Assembly (NCBI RefSeq): GCF_041549525.1
Contig: NZ_CP157456.1
Span: 868,001-932,000 of the forward strand
From: Paenarthrobacter aurescens
GTDB taxonomy: Bacteria; Actinomycetota; Actinomycetes; Actinomycetales; Micrococcaceae
Direction of reading: 5' to 3'
DNA length: 64,000 nucleotides
In this document: positions 39,415 to 49,031 of the stretch, piece by piece
Layout of the letters: every line of letters starts with the position of its first letter
Position numbering within the stretch: position 1 is the stretch's first letter
The notes under the pieces: generated by a model
Database searches by the model: none
Seen by the model: only the letters and a program-made list of their open reading frames with translations
Told to the model about the DNA's origin: nothing
Translations under genes and position numbers: made by a program

Positions 39415-40830
39415 CTAGTCGTCCGCGTCCGGGTACTCGTCCTCGTCGTCGTACCGGCCGGATTCCTCTACCTCAACTTCAAGGATCTTGAGCAGCTCCG
39501 TGTCAGGGTTCAGCATGATGGCGGCCTCGTCGCGGCGGTGCTGCAGCACCGTGTCCAGGTAAGACTGGACTGTCTCCGCCAAGGGCACATACCTGTCCTG
39601 CTTCTGGCTCATGTACCAGCGGTGCTCCAAAACCTCGTGCACCACTTCGGCCGGCTCCAGCTTCCCGGCCAGGTGCCGCGGAATGGAACGGACAATGGGT
39701 TCGAAAATCTGGCTGACCCAGATGTGGGCGCTGATTTCCTCGTCAAGGTCCGGGTTGTTGTCCGCACGGAATTGATCCATGTCGTTCAGGAGCCTGCGGG
39801 CCTGGTTCTCCTGGGCGTCCAATCCGGTCAGGCGCAGCAAACGGCGCTGGTGGTGTCCGGCGTCCACCACTTTGGGTTGGAGCTGGATGGTGGATCCGTC
39901 CGCGGTGGTCTTGATGGCGTACTCTTCAACATCGAAGCCGAGCTCGTTGAGACGGCGGATGCGGGCAGCCACGCGCCACCGCTCGCCGAGTTCGAAGGAC
40001 TCCTTCTCCGTCAGCTCAGTCCAGAGCCGGCGGTAGCTGTCCATGATCAGCTCGCTGGTGGCTACAGGATCCACCTTCTCCTCGATCAGCCCGCCGTCCA
40101 ACAGGTCCATCAGTTCACCAGCGATGTTCACTCGAGCGATTTCGAGATCGTATTCACGCTGGCCCATGGACAGATCCGGGTACAGCTCACCGGTTTCGGC
40201 ATCCACAAGGTAGGCGGCAAAGGCGCCGGCATCACGGCGGAACAGTGTGTTGGACAGCGAAACATCGCCCCAGTAGAAACCTACGAGGTGCAGGCGAACC
40301 AGCAGCAGCGCCTGGGCATCAATCAAACGGGTCAGCGTGTCCTTGCGGAGCATCTGGGAGAACAGCGCGCGGTACGGCATGGAGAATTTCAGGTGCCGGG
40401 TGACCAGCACAGGGTTCAGGGGTCTGCCGTCCACAGTGGTCCTGCCGGTAATGACAGCCACCGGCTCCACGCAGGGAACGTCCAGCCGGGCCAGCTTCCG
40501 CAGCATGTGGTACTCATGGCGGGCAACGTGCTCAGAGGTTTCCTTGATGGCGATGACCGAGCCGCCCAAATGCGCGAAACGGACAATATGCCGGGAAATA
40601 CCGCGGGGGAGCGCCGCCAGGTTTTCGGCCGGCCAATCTTCCAAGGCAATATGCCACGGCAGATCCAGAAGTTCAGGATCTGCGGCAGCAGCGGTGATGT
40701 TCAGCGATCCGATGACACTCGCCGGCGGCGCGGTGTCCTGCGCACTGGCCGCTTCAGTTCTGGGGAGCTTGCCGATCTGCCCGTAATCGGTGGGTTCGTC
40801 GTGCCACTGGGCTTCGTTTTGCTCGCTCAT
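39415..40830 (-). CDS. DUF4032 protein with kinase-like fold
   Basis: A 471-aa protein. The N-terminal half has a small-molecule-kinase or RIO-like pattern: SVIAIKETSEHVARHEYHML (Lys and Glu of the nucleotide pocket), VGFYWGDVSLSNTLF (catalytic loop with Asp and Asn) and YLVDAETGEL (in place of DFG). The C-terminal half (DUF4032) contains RDxxxxD-like helices and a very acidic tail (DDEDEYPDADD). The function is not established; phosphotransfer is inferred from the loops. Its ATG overlaps the stop of the upstream hexosaminidase gene (ATGA at 40827-40830). Confidence 0.8.
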   Translation of the reverse strand: MSEQNEAQWHDEPTDYGQIGKLPRTEAASAQDTAPPASVIGSLNITAAAADPELLDLPWHIALEDWPAENLAALPRGISRHIVRFAHLGGSVIAIKETSEHVARHEYHMLRKLARLDVPCVEPVAVITGRTTVDGRPLNPVLVTRHLKFSMPYRALFSQMLRKDTLTRLIDAQALLLVRLHLVGFYWGDVSLSNTLFRRDAGAFAAYLVDAETGELYPDLSMGQREYDLEIARVNIAGELMDLLDGGLIEEKVDPVATSELIMDSYRRLWTELTEKESFELGERWRVAARIRRLNELGFDVEEYAIKTTADGSTIQLQPKVVDAGHHQRRLLRLTGLDAQENQARRLLNDMDQFRADNNPDLDEEISAHIWVSQIFEPIVRSIPRHLAGKLEPAEVVHEVLEHRWYMSQKQDRYVPLAETVQSYLDTVLQHRRDEAAIMLNPDTELLKILEVEVEESGRYDDEDEYPDADD

Positions 40831-42407
40831 GCCTCAATTGTTCCGTACTTGGGAGATGAAGACGGCGCCGCGACCACAAACGGCCATGTAGATGCAGCGG
40901 ACCACTCGACGTCGGGTGCTTCCTGGAAGGCGACGCCCTGCTTGGCGAGCCGCTCGCCCAAGGCGCCCAGCCGACGTCGGAAGTCACCTGCGTTGCGGAC
41001 CTCCGGACCGGACCAGGCTACTTCCGCCAAGGAAACCGCCCTCGGGTAGAGGAGCCATTGGGCCTGCTGATTGTTGCGGACAGTTTCAGACCACAAGGGC
41101 CCCTCCACGCCGAGGATGTGGTGGTCCTGCAGACCGCCTTGCGCGGGATCCCAGTTGTAGTACTCGGACCATGTGAAGGGTCCGCCTTCCACCCATTCCA
41201 AGCCAACAGGGCTGTCCGATGAGTATTTTTGATCCAAATAGCTGTTGGCCGCCGGAGACATGACTACTTTGGCCGCGTTCTGTTCCGCCTGCTGGAGGGT
41301 GGGGGCGAAGTCGCCGTGCCAGTACTGAATGACGGCACCCTGCGGGAGTTCGACGGCGGCGTACTCGTTCCAGCCCACCACGGTCTTGCCCGTGTGGGCG
41401 CCAATCCGTACGAACTCCTGAACCATGGCGATGTAGTGCTCACGGGTGGTGACGTGGGCTTCGTCGCCACCGATGTGCAAGTACGGTCCCACGGTAATGG
41501 CCGCGAGCTGGCTGAGGACTTCGCGGACAAACTCGTACGTGGTGGGAAGGTCCGCGTTCAGCGTTGACCAGCCTACCTCTGCCGTGGTGCTCATGGGCTT
41601 CGCCTGGCCGTCGGGATTGAGTTGCGGAATGGCAGCGAGGGCGGCGTTCACGTGGCCCGGGAGGTCAATTTCCGGAACCACCAAGACGTTCTTCGTGGCG
41701 GCGTACGCCTGAATTTCCCGGAAATCCTGCTGGGTGTAGAAACCGGAATTGCCCCGGACAGGCACTGCCGTTGGAACCTCCACGGCTCCCTTCCCACCCA
41801 GGGCAGTGAGGTTGGCGTAATCCAGCCCCGACGGGTTCTCTACGGGCTCCAGGATCTCGATGCGCCACGCCTGGTCATCGGTCAGATGGAGGTGCAGGGC
41901 GTTGAACTTGAACTGCGTCATCACGTCAATCTGCTCCTTCACCTCGTCCACGGTGAAGAAGTTGCGGGCAACGTCCAGCATCAGGCCCCGGTACGCGAAG
42001 CGTGGAGCGTCCGCAATCTCGACGGCGGGAATCACCCAGGAGCCGTTGCCAGGTTCTGTGTCCTCAATAGTTGCGGGGAAAAGCTGGCGCAATGTCTGGA
42101 CGCCGTTGAAGAGTCCGGCGGCCGTGGAGGCAGACAACATGACACCGGACCCGGTGACTGTGAGGGCGTAAGCCTCTGGGCCGCCGTCGAACGTTTCTTC
42201 CAGCTCCAAGGTGATGTCACCTGGGTGAGTTTCCTGGACTATGGGCAACTCGAATCCGGTGGCGCGGCGCAGCAGTGCCGCGAGCTGCCCGGCGACTGGC
42301 ACGCCTGGGTCCGCGGCGATCCGGGCGGTGGATGCGAGCGTGTAAGCCGGGCCGTCCAGGAGTGCGACGTGGGAGGGGCGGGGGATCAGGTGATCTGTGG
42401 TGTTCAT
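40827..42407 (-). CDS. Beta-N-acetylhexosaminidase (GH20)
   Basis: A 526-aa glycosidase that removes N-acetylglucosamine-type residues, probably from chitin or peptidoglycan fragments. The N-terminal GH20b domain (residues 1-130) precedes the barrel: FAYRGLMLDVARNFF, NALHLHLTDDQAWRIEI, VVPEIDLPGHVNAAL and the catalytic Asp-Glu pair in YLHIGGDEAHVT. EVAWSG near the end is also typical. No signal peptide is present, so action on imported oligosaccharides is likely. It is co-translated with the DUF4032 gene. Confidence 0.93.
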   Translation of the reverse strand: MNTTDHLIPRPSHVALLDGPAYTLASTARIAADPGVPVAGQLAALLRRATGFELPIVQETHPGDITLELEETFDGGPEAYALTVTGSGVMLSASTAAGLFNGVQTLRQLFPATIEDTEPGNGSWVIPAVEIADAPRFAYRGLMLDVARNFFTVDEVKEQIDVMTQFKFNALHLHLTDDQAWRIEILEPVENPSGLDYANLTALGGKGAVEVPTAVPVRGNSGFYTQQDFREIQAYAATKNVLVVPEIDLPGHVNAALAAIPQLNPDGQAKPMSTTAEVGWSTLNADLPTTYEFVREVLSQLAAITVGPYLHIGGDEAHVTTREHYIAMVQEFVRIGAHTGKTVVGWNEYAAVELPQGAVIQYWHGDFAPTLQQAEQNAAKVVMSPAANSYLDQKYSSDSPVGLEWVEGGPFTWSEYYNWDPAQGGLQDHHILGVEGPLWSETVRNNQQAQWLLYPRAVSLAEVAWSGPEVRNAGDFRRRLGALGERLAKQGVAFQEAPDVEWSAASTWPFVVAAPSSSPKYGTIEA

Positions 42408-42440
42408 GCCGTTCTTTCGCCGGAGTTAGGTTAACGCGAG

Positions 42441-42470
42441 AGCGGCCCGACCGGGAGGGGTCGGGCCGCT
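42441..42470 (-). terminator. Hairpin between the ABC ATPase and hexosaminidase genes
   Basis: Perfect 12-bp stem AGCGGCCCGACC (42441-42452) with GGTCGGGCCGCT (42459-42470), loop of 6 nt. It lies 45 bp after the stop of the minus-strand ATPase gene; the T-run is weak. Confidence 0.65.
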
Positions 42471-42514
42471 ATCAAAATGCGGAACGTACAGACGCAGTAG
42501 CGCCGGGGTGGGGA

Positions 42515-43597
42515 TTAGTCGCCCAGGCGGAGGCCGGTCTTGGTGTCGAACAGGTGCACGTGGCCGGACTGCGGACGAACGAAGATGGACTCACCCTTCA
42601 TCGGAGGGCGGCGGCCATCAACGCGCGCTACGATGTCGTGGCTCTTGCCATCAAGGATGGTGTGGCCGTAGACGTAAGCGTCGGCACCGAGTTCTTCAAC
42701 CACGTCAACCTCAACCTGGAGGCCTTCGCCGTTGCCCACAGTCTCGAGGTCTTCCGGACGGGAGCCGACGGTGACGGTCTGGCCGTGAGCCTCTTCGAGG
42801 ACATCGCGCGGCACGGGGTAAACCGTTCCACCGAACTGGACGCCGCCGTCGACGACCGGCAGTTCAAGCAGGTTCATGGCCGGGGAGCCAATGAATCCTG
42901 CAACGAAGACGTTCTTGGGCTTGTCGTAGAGGTTGCGCGGGGTGTCAACCTGCTGCAGGAGACCGTCCTTCAGGACAGCAACGCGGTCGCCCATGGTCAT
43001 GGCCTCAACCTGGTCGTGCGTCACGTAAACGGTGGTGACGCCGAGGCGGCGGGTCAGGGATGCGATCTGCGTACGGGTCTGGACGCGGAGCTTGGCGTCA
43101 AGGTTGGAGAGCGGCTCATCCATGAGGAAGACCTGCGGGTTACGGACGATTGCGCGGCCCATGGCAACACGCTGGCGCTGGCCACCGGAGAGAGCCTTCG
43201 GCTTGCGGTCCAGGTACTGCTCCAGGTCAAGGAGCTTGGCGGCTTCGCGGACACGCTCGGCGCGCTCTTCCTTGGAGACGCCGGCGATCTTCAGTGCGAA
43301 GCCCATGTTGTCCGCAACGGTCATGTGCGGGTACAGGGCGTAGTTCTGGAAGACCATTGCGATATCGCGGTCCTTCGGCGGAACGTCAGTGACGTCGCGG
43401 TCGCCGATCAGGATACGGCCTGCGTTGACGTCCTCAAGGCCTGCGAGCATGCGCAGCGAGGTTGACTTACCGCAACCGGAGGGTCCAACGAGGACGAGGA
43501 ATTCGCCATCGGCGATGTCGATGTTGAGTTTATCGACGGCGGGCTTATCTGTGCCCGGGTACAGACGCGTAGCGTTATCAAAAGTAACTGTAGCCAC
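42515..43597 (-). CDS. msiK: Sugar ABC transporter ATP-binding protein (MsiK/UgpC-like)
   Basis: A 360-aa ATPase: Walker A GPSGCGKST, Q-loop FQNYALYPHM, signature LSGGQRQR, Walker B VFLMDEPLSNLDA and H-loop VYVTHDQVEAM. The C-terminal TOBE-type domain (about 240-360) is typical of the CUT1 sugar ATPases. It stands alone, without permease or binding-protein genes, like the shared MsiK of streptomycetes, and probably energises several sugar uptake systems, including the two in this window. GTG 43597 (MATVTFDNATRLYPG) is preferred; ATG 43615 adds six residues. Confidence 0.92.
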   Translation of the reverse strand: MATVTFDNATRLYPGTDKPAVDKLNIDIADGEFLVLVGPSGCGKSTSLRMLAGLEDVNAGRILIGDRDVTDVPPKDRDIAMVFQNYALYPHMTVADNMGFALKIAGVSKEERAERVREAAKLLDLEQYLDRKPKALSGGQRQRVAMGRAIVRNPQVFLMDEPLSNLDAKLRVQTRTQIASLTRRLGVTTVYVTHDQVEAMTMGDRVAVLKDGLLQQVDTPRNLYDKPKNVFVAGFIGSPAMNLLELPVVDGGVQFGGTVYPVPRDVLEEAHGQTVTVGSRPEDLETVGNGEGLQVEVDVVEELGADAYVYGHTILDGKSHDIVARVDGRRPPMKGESIFVRPQSGHVHLFDTKTGLRLGD

Positions 43598-43669
43598 AGT
43601 TATCAATCCCTTCACCGGCAGGTACGTGCCGGACGATCCGTTGTGAATGGTTCATTTTCTTCAGTTGAA

Positions 43670-43692
43670 CTCCCCGGCCAATGGCCGGGGAG
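43670..43692. terminator. GC-rich hairpin between otsB and msiK
   Basis: CTCCCCGGCCA (43670-43680) pairs perfectly with TGGCCGGGGAG (43682-43692). It lies 111 bp past the otsB stop and 72 bp before the msiK start, so it is either the otsAB terminator or part of the msiK leader. The rest of the 43598-43803 gap shows no gene. Confidence 0.5.
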
Positions 43693-43803
43693 GATCGCAT
43701 GATGCCGCACGGTACTGTGCGTCACATCACATCCAAGAGTATGTCAGACTTTTTGACTAACTACCTAAATGTTACGAACATCACATGTTGCGCTCGTCAC
43801 GCA

Positions 43804-44604
43804 TCAGGACCCCGAAGTGACCTGCCGCCGCTCGCGCAGCAAGGCTTCGAGCAACTCCGCCACATGCACCGGCGCTTCCACTCGATACTGCGCCTGGGTG
43901 AAGTCGAGGCCCACTTTGATGCCAACATCATCACCCATCAGCCGGCCGAGGGCGTCCTCATCAGTGACGTCGTCACCGGCAAACAAGATGGCAGTGGCAC
44001 CGGTAGCCTGGCGCAGGAACTCCACAGCCTCGCCCTTTGACGCATGGACCACCGAGGTTTCCAGGACGCGCTTGCCCGTTTTCAGGTAAACCCCCGGATG
44101 CTCGCGGAGCACCCGCATGGCGGCCTCGACGGCGTCTTCCGCAACGTCGTCGTCGGCCATCCTCGTGTGAAGGACCACGCCCGCGGGTTTGTCCTCCAGC
44201 AACGTTCCCGGGGCGATGTTCACGATTTCTGCAAGGACCTCGCGGACCGCAGCCAGTTTGGTGCGCTGCTGTTCGTCCAGTTCCAGGCCCAAAGACCCCT
44301 CGCCAAGCCACACCTCCGCGCCATGGCTGCCGATGAGCAACGTGCCGGCAGGGGGCGAGGCAACCAGCCGCAGACTGTCCAATGCGCGGCCTGAGATGAG
44401 TGCCGTCGTCGTGCGCGGAAGCTGCGCCAAGGCCTCCAACGCTGCAGCGGACCGCGGCAGGGGCCTCGCGTCCTCGGCGTGATCCACCAGGGGAGAGAGG
44501 GTGCCGTCAAAATCGAGGGCGACCAGGAGGTGCTCTGTGCTGGAAATGCGACGGACGGCGTCCAGCAATTCCGGGGAGAGGGTGAGATTCTCAGCTGTCA
44601 TCAC
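43804..44604 (-). CDS. otsB: Trehalose-6-phosphate phosphatase
   Basis: A 266-aa HAD-superfamily phosphatase that converts trehalose-6-P to trehalose. Motif I is VALDFDGTLSP with the nucleophilic Asp, motif II ALISGR, and motif IV FAGDDVTDEDAL. VYLKTGKRVLETSVVHASKGEAV is typical of OtsB. ATG 44604 or 44601 is the start; it overlaps the end of otsA by 14 nt, indicating translational coupling. Confidence 0.93.
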   Translation of the reverse strand: MMTAENLTLSPELLDAVRRISSTEHLLVALDFDGTLSPLVDHAEDARPLPRSAAALEALAQLPRTTTALISGRALDSLRLVASPPAGTLLIGSHGAEVWLGEGSLGLELDEQQRTKLAAVREVLAEIVNIAPGTLLEDKPAGVVLHTRMADDDVAEDAVEAAMRVLREHPGVYLKTGKRVLETSVVHASKGEAVEFLRQATGATAILFAGDDVTDEDALGRLMGDDVGIKVGLDFTQAQYRVEAPVHVAELLEALLRERRQVTSGS

Positions 44605-46084
44605 GCACTACCTTTTCTTCGAGTGCGGCCAGGAACTCAGCTGACCAGTGATCGACGTCGTGGTCAAGGATCTGCTTGCGCATCAACTTCATGCGGCGCC
44701 GGGCTTCCTTGGGATCCAAGGTGATGGCCTTGAGCACTGTGGACTTGAGGCCATCGATGTCATGCGGATTGATCAGGAACGCTTGCTTGAGCTGATCAGC
44801 AGCGCCGGCGAACTCGCTGAGGACCAACGCGCCGTCGTCGTTTTGCCGCGCGGTGACATATTCCTTGGCAACAAGGTTCATGCCGTCGCGCAGCGCGGTG
44901 ACCAGCATGACGTCCGCCGCGAGGTACAAGGCGACCATTTCTTCCACCGGGTAGCTGTGGTGAAGGTAGCGGACAGCCGTGTTTTGGATGGTGTCGTAGG
45001 TGCCGTTGATATGGCCCACGGTGCCTTCGATCTCCTCGCGGAGCAGCCTGTACTGTTCAACCCGCTCCCGGCTGGGGCTCGCCACCTGGATCAGGGTGGC
45101 GTCCTCCACCTTGATGTGGCCGTCCGCCAACAGTTCCTCGAACGCCTTGAGCCGGTGCCTGATGCCCTTGGTGTAGTCCAGGCGGTCCACGCCCAGGAGG
45201 ATGGTCTTGGGATTGCCCAGATCCTTGCGGATCTGCTGGGCGCGTTCGATGATGTCCGGCCGGTCGGCGAGCTCACGGATCTGGGCAACATCGATGGAAA
45301 TCGGGAAGGCCTGGGCCCGCGCGATGTGGGTGACCTGGCCGTTGGCGCCCTTGACGTGGACTTGCTGCTGCTTGACGCTGGCGCCCAGGAAGCGGCGTGC
45401 GGAACGCATGAAGTTGCCGGCGTCGCTGGGGCGCTGGAAGCCCAACAGGTCTGCGCCGAGCAAACCGTCAATGATTTCGCGGCGCCACGGGAGCTGCGCA
45501 AAGATCTCCGGCGGAGGGAACGGGATGTGGTTGAAGAAGCCAATCTTCAAGTCCGGGCGGGATTCGCGCAGAAGCCTTGGAACAAGCTGGAGCTGGTAGT
45601 CCTGTACCCAGACAGTGGCGCCGTCCGCTGCATGGCGGGCGACGGCGTCGGCGAACTTCCGGTTGACCTTGCGGTAGGAATCCCACCACGTACGGTGGAA
45701 CTCCGGCGGCGCAATGACGTCGTGGTAAAGCGGCCAAATGGTCGCGTTGGAGAAGCCCTCGTAGAAGAGTTCAACGTCATCGCTGCTCAGCTGGACAGGG
45801 AGTAGATCCATGCCTTCGTGGCTGAACGGACGCACAGTCTCATCCGGGGCGCCATGCCAGCCCACCCACGCGCCGTCGGACTTGGTCATCATCGGCGCGA
45901 GCGCTGTGACCAGGCCGCCGGGCGAGCGACGCCAGCCACTTTCTTCGTTGTCATCGCTGATGCGATCCACCGGCAACCTGTTGGAGACCACCATAAAATC
46001 GAACGTGCTCGCCGTGGGCTTCTTGGTTGGAGAAGCCTTGGCGTTTTGTTCGGCGGTGAGTTTTTCGCTTGCCAAATCCTGCAT
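44591..46084 (-). CDS. otsA: Trehalose-6-phosphate synthase (GT20)
   Basis: A 497-aa glycosyltransferase joining UDP-glucose (or another NDP-glucose) with glucose-6-phosphate. Visible blocks are [68 protein letters not shown] (phosphate contacts) and [18 protein letters not shown] 46084 is chosen because GGGAG lies 6 nt upstream; the frame is open to 46183 (ATG), which would add 33 poorly conserved-looking residues. It is the first gene of the otsA-otsB unit and is divergent from the DsbA-like gene. Confidence 0.94.
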   Translation of the reverse strand: MQDLASEKLTAEQNAKASPTKKPTASTFDFMVVSNRLPVDRISDDNEESGWRRSPGGLVTALAPMMTKSDGAWVGWHGAPDETVRPFSHEGMDLLPVQLSSDDVELFYEGFSNATIWPLYHDVIAPPEFHRTWWDSYRKVNRKFADAVARHAADGATVWVQDYQLQLVPRLLRESRPDLKIGFFNHIPFPPPEIFAQLPWRREIIDGLLGADLLGFQRPSDAGNFMRSARRFLGASVKQQQVHVKGANGQVTHIARAQAFPISIDVAQIRELADRPDIIERAQQIRKDLGNPKTILLGVDRLDYTKGIRHRLKAFEELLADGHIKVEDATLIQVASPSRERVEQYRLLREEIEGTVGHINGTYDTIQNTAVRYLHHSYPVEEMVALYLAADVMLVTALRDGMNLVAKEYVTARQNDDGALVLSEFAGAADQLKQAFLINPHDIDGLKSTVLKAITLDPKEARRRMKLMRKQILDHDVDHWSAEFLAALEEKVVRDDS

Positions 46085-46260
46085 TAATGCTCCCTGGGGT
46101 TGCTGTGACTCAACTCCCAGCCTACTAGCGGAATCATCCGCGGCACTTGATCGTTCAACAACAGGGTCACGAGGCATGGGCAAACCTTCAAGTTTGCTCC
46201 CGTAAACTGGCCCCGTTGCCCCAAGCTATGCACGTTGACGTCGAATACCCCGAGGAACTG

Positions 46261-47139
46261 ATGAGCCCCGCAAACGAATCACGCCTGTCCAAGGCCGAAA
46301 GAACCGCCCAGGCGCGGGAGAAAGCGCGCGCAATCCGCGAAGCACAGCTGAAAAAGGAGAAGCGCAACAAGCTTCTTGTCGGCTGGGGCATCGTGGCGGC
46401 CGTGGTGGTCATCGGCGTCATCATTGCTCTCGTGTTCGTCAACGGTTCCCAGAACAACACAACCGTGGCCGATCAGGGTCCGACGCCGGCCAACGGCAAC
46501 GTCCACGGCGGCATCACGCTGCTGGCCAACACCGAAGTGGTGAAAACGGAACCAGCCACCGTCAACGTCGCCGACGTCCCGGCTCCCCTTGAAACCAAGC
46601 CCGCCACAGTCACCGTTCCCGGCGGCGAGGCCGAAGCCGGCAAGCCCGTGAAGGTCATCGCCTACATCGACTTCATCTGCCCCGTCTGCAAGCAGTTCGA
46701 AACCGCCTACGGTGAGTCCCTCACGAACCTCCGCAACGAAGGCAAGATCTCCGTCGAGTACCGCGCCCTCGGCTTCCTGGACCGCCAGTCCACCACCAAC
46801 TACTCATCCCGCGCAGCCAACGCTGCTGCCTGCGTAGTGAACTCCTCGCCTGAGAAGTACGCGGAATTCTTCAACCTGCTCTTCGAGCGCCAGCCGGCCG
46901 AAGGCGGAGCAGGCATCTCCGACAATGACCTCAAGAAAATGGCCACCGAAATCGGTGCAGCCAACATTGACTCATGCATTGACAGCAAGCAGTTCCGGCC
47001 CTGGGTAAAGGTTGCCACCCAGGAAGCAGCGGCAATCGGTGTTACGGGTACGCCCACCGTGTTCATCGACGGCAAGCAGTGGGACGGCAGGTCCGACCTG
47101 AACGCCGAGATCCAGACGGCCATCACCGCCAAGGGCTAA
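46261..47139 (+). CDS. Membrane-anchored thioredoxin-fold (DsbA/DSBA-like) protein
   Basis: A 292-aa protein. A charged cytoplasmic N-terminus (about residues 1-38, Ala/Lys/Arg/Glu-rich and helical), one membrane segment (LLVGWGIVAAVVVIGVIIAL), a Thr/Pro-rich linker and an extracytoplasmic DsbA-like domain. The active-site CPVC lies in IDFICPVCKQFE and the cis-Pro loop is GVTGTPTVFIDGK. It probably forms or exchanges disulfides in exported proteins. ATG 46261 follows GAGGAA; ATG 46228 is in frame upstream. Confidence 0.88.
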   Translation: MSPANESRLSKAERTAQAREKARAIREAQLKKEKRNKLLVGWGIVAAVVVIGVIIALVFVNGSQNNTTVADQGPTPANGNVHGGITLLANTEVVKTEPATVNVADVPAPLETKPATVTVPGGEAEAGKPVKVIAYIDFICPVCKQFETAYGESLTNLRNEGKISVEYRALGFLDRQSTTNYSSRAANAAACVVNSSPEKYAEFFNLLFERQPAEGGAGISDNDLKKMATEIGAANIDSCIDSKQFRPWVKVATQEAAAIGVTGTPTVFIDGKQWDGRSDLNAEIQTAITAKG

Positions 47140-47160
47140 CACCCTCAGAAGGCACGACGA

Positions 47161-47190
47161 CGGCCGGTCACCTTTACGGGTGGCCGGCCG
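47161..47190 (+). terminator. Hairpin after the DsbA-like gene
   Basis: Arms 47161-47172 and 47179-47190 pair at 11 of 12 positions, 22 bp past the stop codon; only a short T-containing tail follows. Confidence 0.55.
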
Positions 47191-47282
47191 TTGCTGCTTG
47201 GCGGCGAATTTCGTCGACGGGGATGGTGTGGGCTAACCTTATCTAGCGCTGTTTCGCGCTTTGCTTCGGGTGACCGAAGCTT

Positions 47283-47359
47283 GCCTCCTTAGCTCAGTTG
47301 GCCAGAGCACCGCTCTTGTAAAGCGGGGGTCGTCGGTTCGAATCCGACAGGGGGCTCCA
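47283..47359 (+). tRNA. tRNA-Thr (anticodon UGU)
   Basis: A full cloverleaf: the acceptor GCCTCCT pairs with AGGGGGC, the D-arm is AGCTCAGTTGGCCAGAGC, the anticodon stem CCGCT/AGCGG holds the loop CTTGTAA (anticodon TGT), and the T-arm is TCGGTTCGAATCCGA. CCA is encoded (47357-47359). It reads ACA codons. The accessory-looking stretch begins right after it. Confidence 0.95.
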
Positions 47360-47361
47360 CG

Positions 47362-47405
47362 AACCCCTCCATTCCGGCGATTTTGCCCGGAATGGAGGGG
47401 TTTTT
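47362..47405 (+). terminator. Rho-independent terminator of the tRNA gene
   Basis: Perfect 16-bp stem AACCCCTCCATTCCGG (47362-47377) with CCGGAATGGAGGGGTT (47387-47402), followed by TTTTT. Confidence 0.93.
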
Positions 47406-47458
47406 AGTATTTGCCATGCAGGGCACTGCGCGAACCGGCCCGGAATAGCTCTCTCCGC

Positions 47459-48733
47459 TCAGCGGTGCCTGTTCCGGCGTCCTGCCCGGTCAGCGAAGGC
47501 ATCCAGGGCTGCGATGATGTCTGGAGCCACCCAGACACGGGTGCCGCGGATTTTTCCGGCGGACGCCAGGACACCGGCTTCCTCCAGGCGCTCCACTGCG
47601 CGGTATGCGGTGGCCAGGGATGCTCCGGTGTGTTCTGCGACCATCTCAGCGGTCAGTGCCGGCTCGCGTGGTATCAGGTGCAGGACTTTGCGGACGGACG
47701 AGGGACCGCCGGCCAGGCGTTCCTGGTAGCTTGCCTCTACGGCCTCGATGTCGGTTGCGAGTTGTCGGCCATTGTCGACGGCCTGGACAGCGGATTCTGC
47801 AAAGCGCTCCACGATCGGCTTGATGTCCCCTTCCCGGTAGGCACCCAGTGCATCGAAGTACAGGCGGGTATCCGTCAGCAACCCCGAGGATACGGGCACG
47901 GTGACGTTCTCGGTTACGCCCTTGGCCCGCAGCAGGGCGCTGACGATGGCCCGCCCGGTGCGGCCGTTGCCGTCAGCGAACGGGTGGATGGTTTCGAATT
48001 GGGCGTGTGAGATCGCAGCCTGGGTCAGTGCCGGGATGTCGTCGCGCTGCATGAAGGCCACCAGGTCCTCGACTGCCGGCATCACCCGGTCGGGATGGGG
48101 CGGGACGAACTCGGCCGTGCGTGGGGAGCTGCCCCGGATCCAGGTCTGGGCGTCCCGGTACTCACCGGCGATGCTTTCGTCGGAGGCGTTCAGTAGGGCG
48201 TGGTGCATGACAGCAATGTTCTGCGCGGACAGATTCTCTGACAGGTCGATCGCTGCCTGCAGGGCCCTGACGTTGGAGGCGATCAGTGAAGCGTTTGAGC
48301 TGGAGGTGTCACCCAGCTGGGCCAGGGCGATTTTGCGGGCGCCGGCGGTCAGGTTCTCGATTTGGGAACTGGATGCGGACTCGCTTCGCAGCAGCAGTGC
48401 CGCGAATGGTGAGGTGTCCCGGCCAAGCTCGGCGTCGAAGCGCACCGTCTCCACCGTTGCCGCTTCTGCGAGTGCCTGGGTTCGGGAGTCAACGGCCGGG
48501 TCCAAGCCGGCGATCTTTGGGGCGACTGCTGCCTCGTAAGGTCCGCGGGCCAGCAGCCGCTGCCGTCGGGAGGCGCCACGGTCGGGGCCGGATTCCCAGG
48601 GATGCGCCTCGTAGCCGACGGTAGGCCAGCCTCCGGCGCCAGCGGACGGGGAGGTACCCGGTTCGGCGTGTGCGCTGGTGGCAAACTCTCCGCCCGCAGA
48701 GATGCCGGGGGGCTGTCGGTGACGGGAATCCAT
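47459..48733 (-). CDS. Fic-family protein (class II), probable AMP transferase
   Basis: A 424-aa protein. The Fic motif HPFADGNGRTGRA carries the catalytic His and the phosphate anchor. An inhibitory helix SSSQIEN (S/TxxxE(G/N) type) lies near residue 120, before the Fic core, which defines class II. The N-terminal ~60 residues are disordered-looking. The C-terminal ~80 residues form a winged-helix-like domain (LTAEMVAEHTGASLATAYRAVERLEEAGVL), common in Fic proteins of this type. It is likely cytosolic and self-inhibited; the target is unknown. It is the first gene past the tRNA-Thr. Confidence 0.9.
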   Translation of the reverse strand: MDSRHRQPPGISAGGEFATSAHAEPGTSPSAGAGGWPTVGYEAHPWESGPDRGASRRQRLLARGPYEAAVAPKIAGLDPAVDSRTQALAEAATVETVRFDAELGRDTSPFAALLLRSESASSSQIENLTAGARKIALAQLGDTSSSNASLIASNVRALQAAIDLSENLSAQNIAVMHHALLNASDESIAGEYRDAQTWIRGSSPRTAEFVPPHPDRVMPAVEDLVAFMQRDDIPALTQAAISHAQFETIHPFADGNGRTGRAIVSALLRAKGVTENVTVPVSSGLLTDTRLYFDALGAYREGDIKPIVERFAESAVQAVDNGRQLATDIEAVEASYQERLAGGPSSVRKVLHLIPREPALTAEMVAEHTGASLATAYRAVERLEEAGVLASAGKIRGTRVWVAPDIIAALDAFADRAGRRNRHR

Positions 48734-49031
48734 GGCTTCCTTTGAGAAGACTTAACCCTGATTTTCTCATAATCGATCTGGAATGAGAATATTAACGTCT
48801 CTTTTCATTTGTTCGTTGTGCGGCTAGGCCCTCAGTCATCAAGACCCCTTGACGGGAAATCGCGCCAAGGTCCGCGAAAGCCACAAACTTTCAACATTCA
48901 CGCGTCGCTGCGTCATGGACATGCACACAGAACTAAAGCCGGGCGGCCATTGTTCGTCGACCAAGGACAGAACGCGTCAGGGCTCCCGAGCCTGCAGGGC
49001 CACATCACGTCCTGTCCTTAGCTGCGGTCCT
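48734..49031. other. Gap upstream of Fic gene, no gene seen
   Basis: It contains the promoter side of the Fic gene. I see no convincing coding signal or repeat. The frame of the next ORF is open here but shows a non-protein-like composition. Confidence 0.4.

Noticed and set aside
39538-41049. Plus-strand ORF opposite the DUF4032 gene
   Set aside because: Antisense shadow; composition rich in Val/Gln/His as in other mirror frames.
42275-43465. Long plus-strand ORF opposite the ABC ATPase gene
   Set aside because: Antisense shadow of msiK with no family features.
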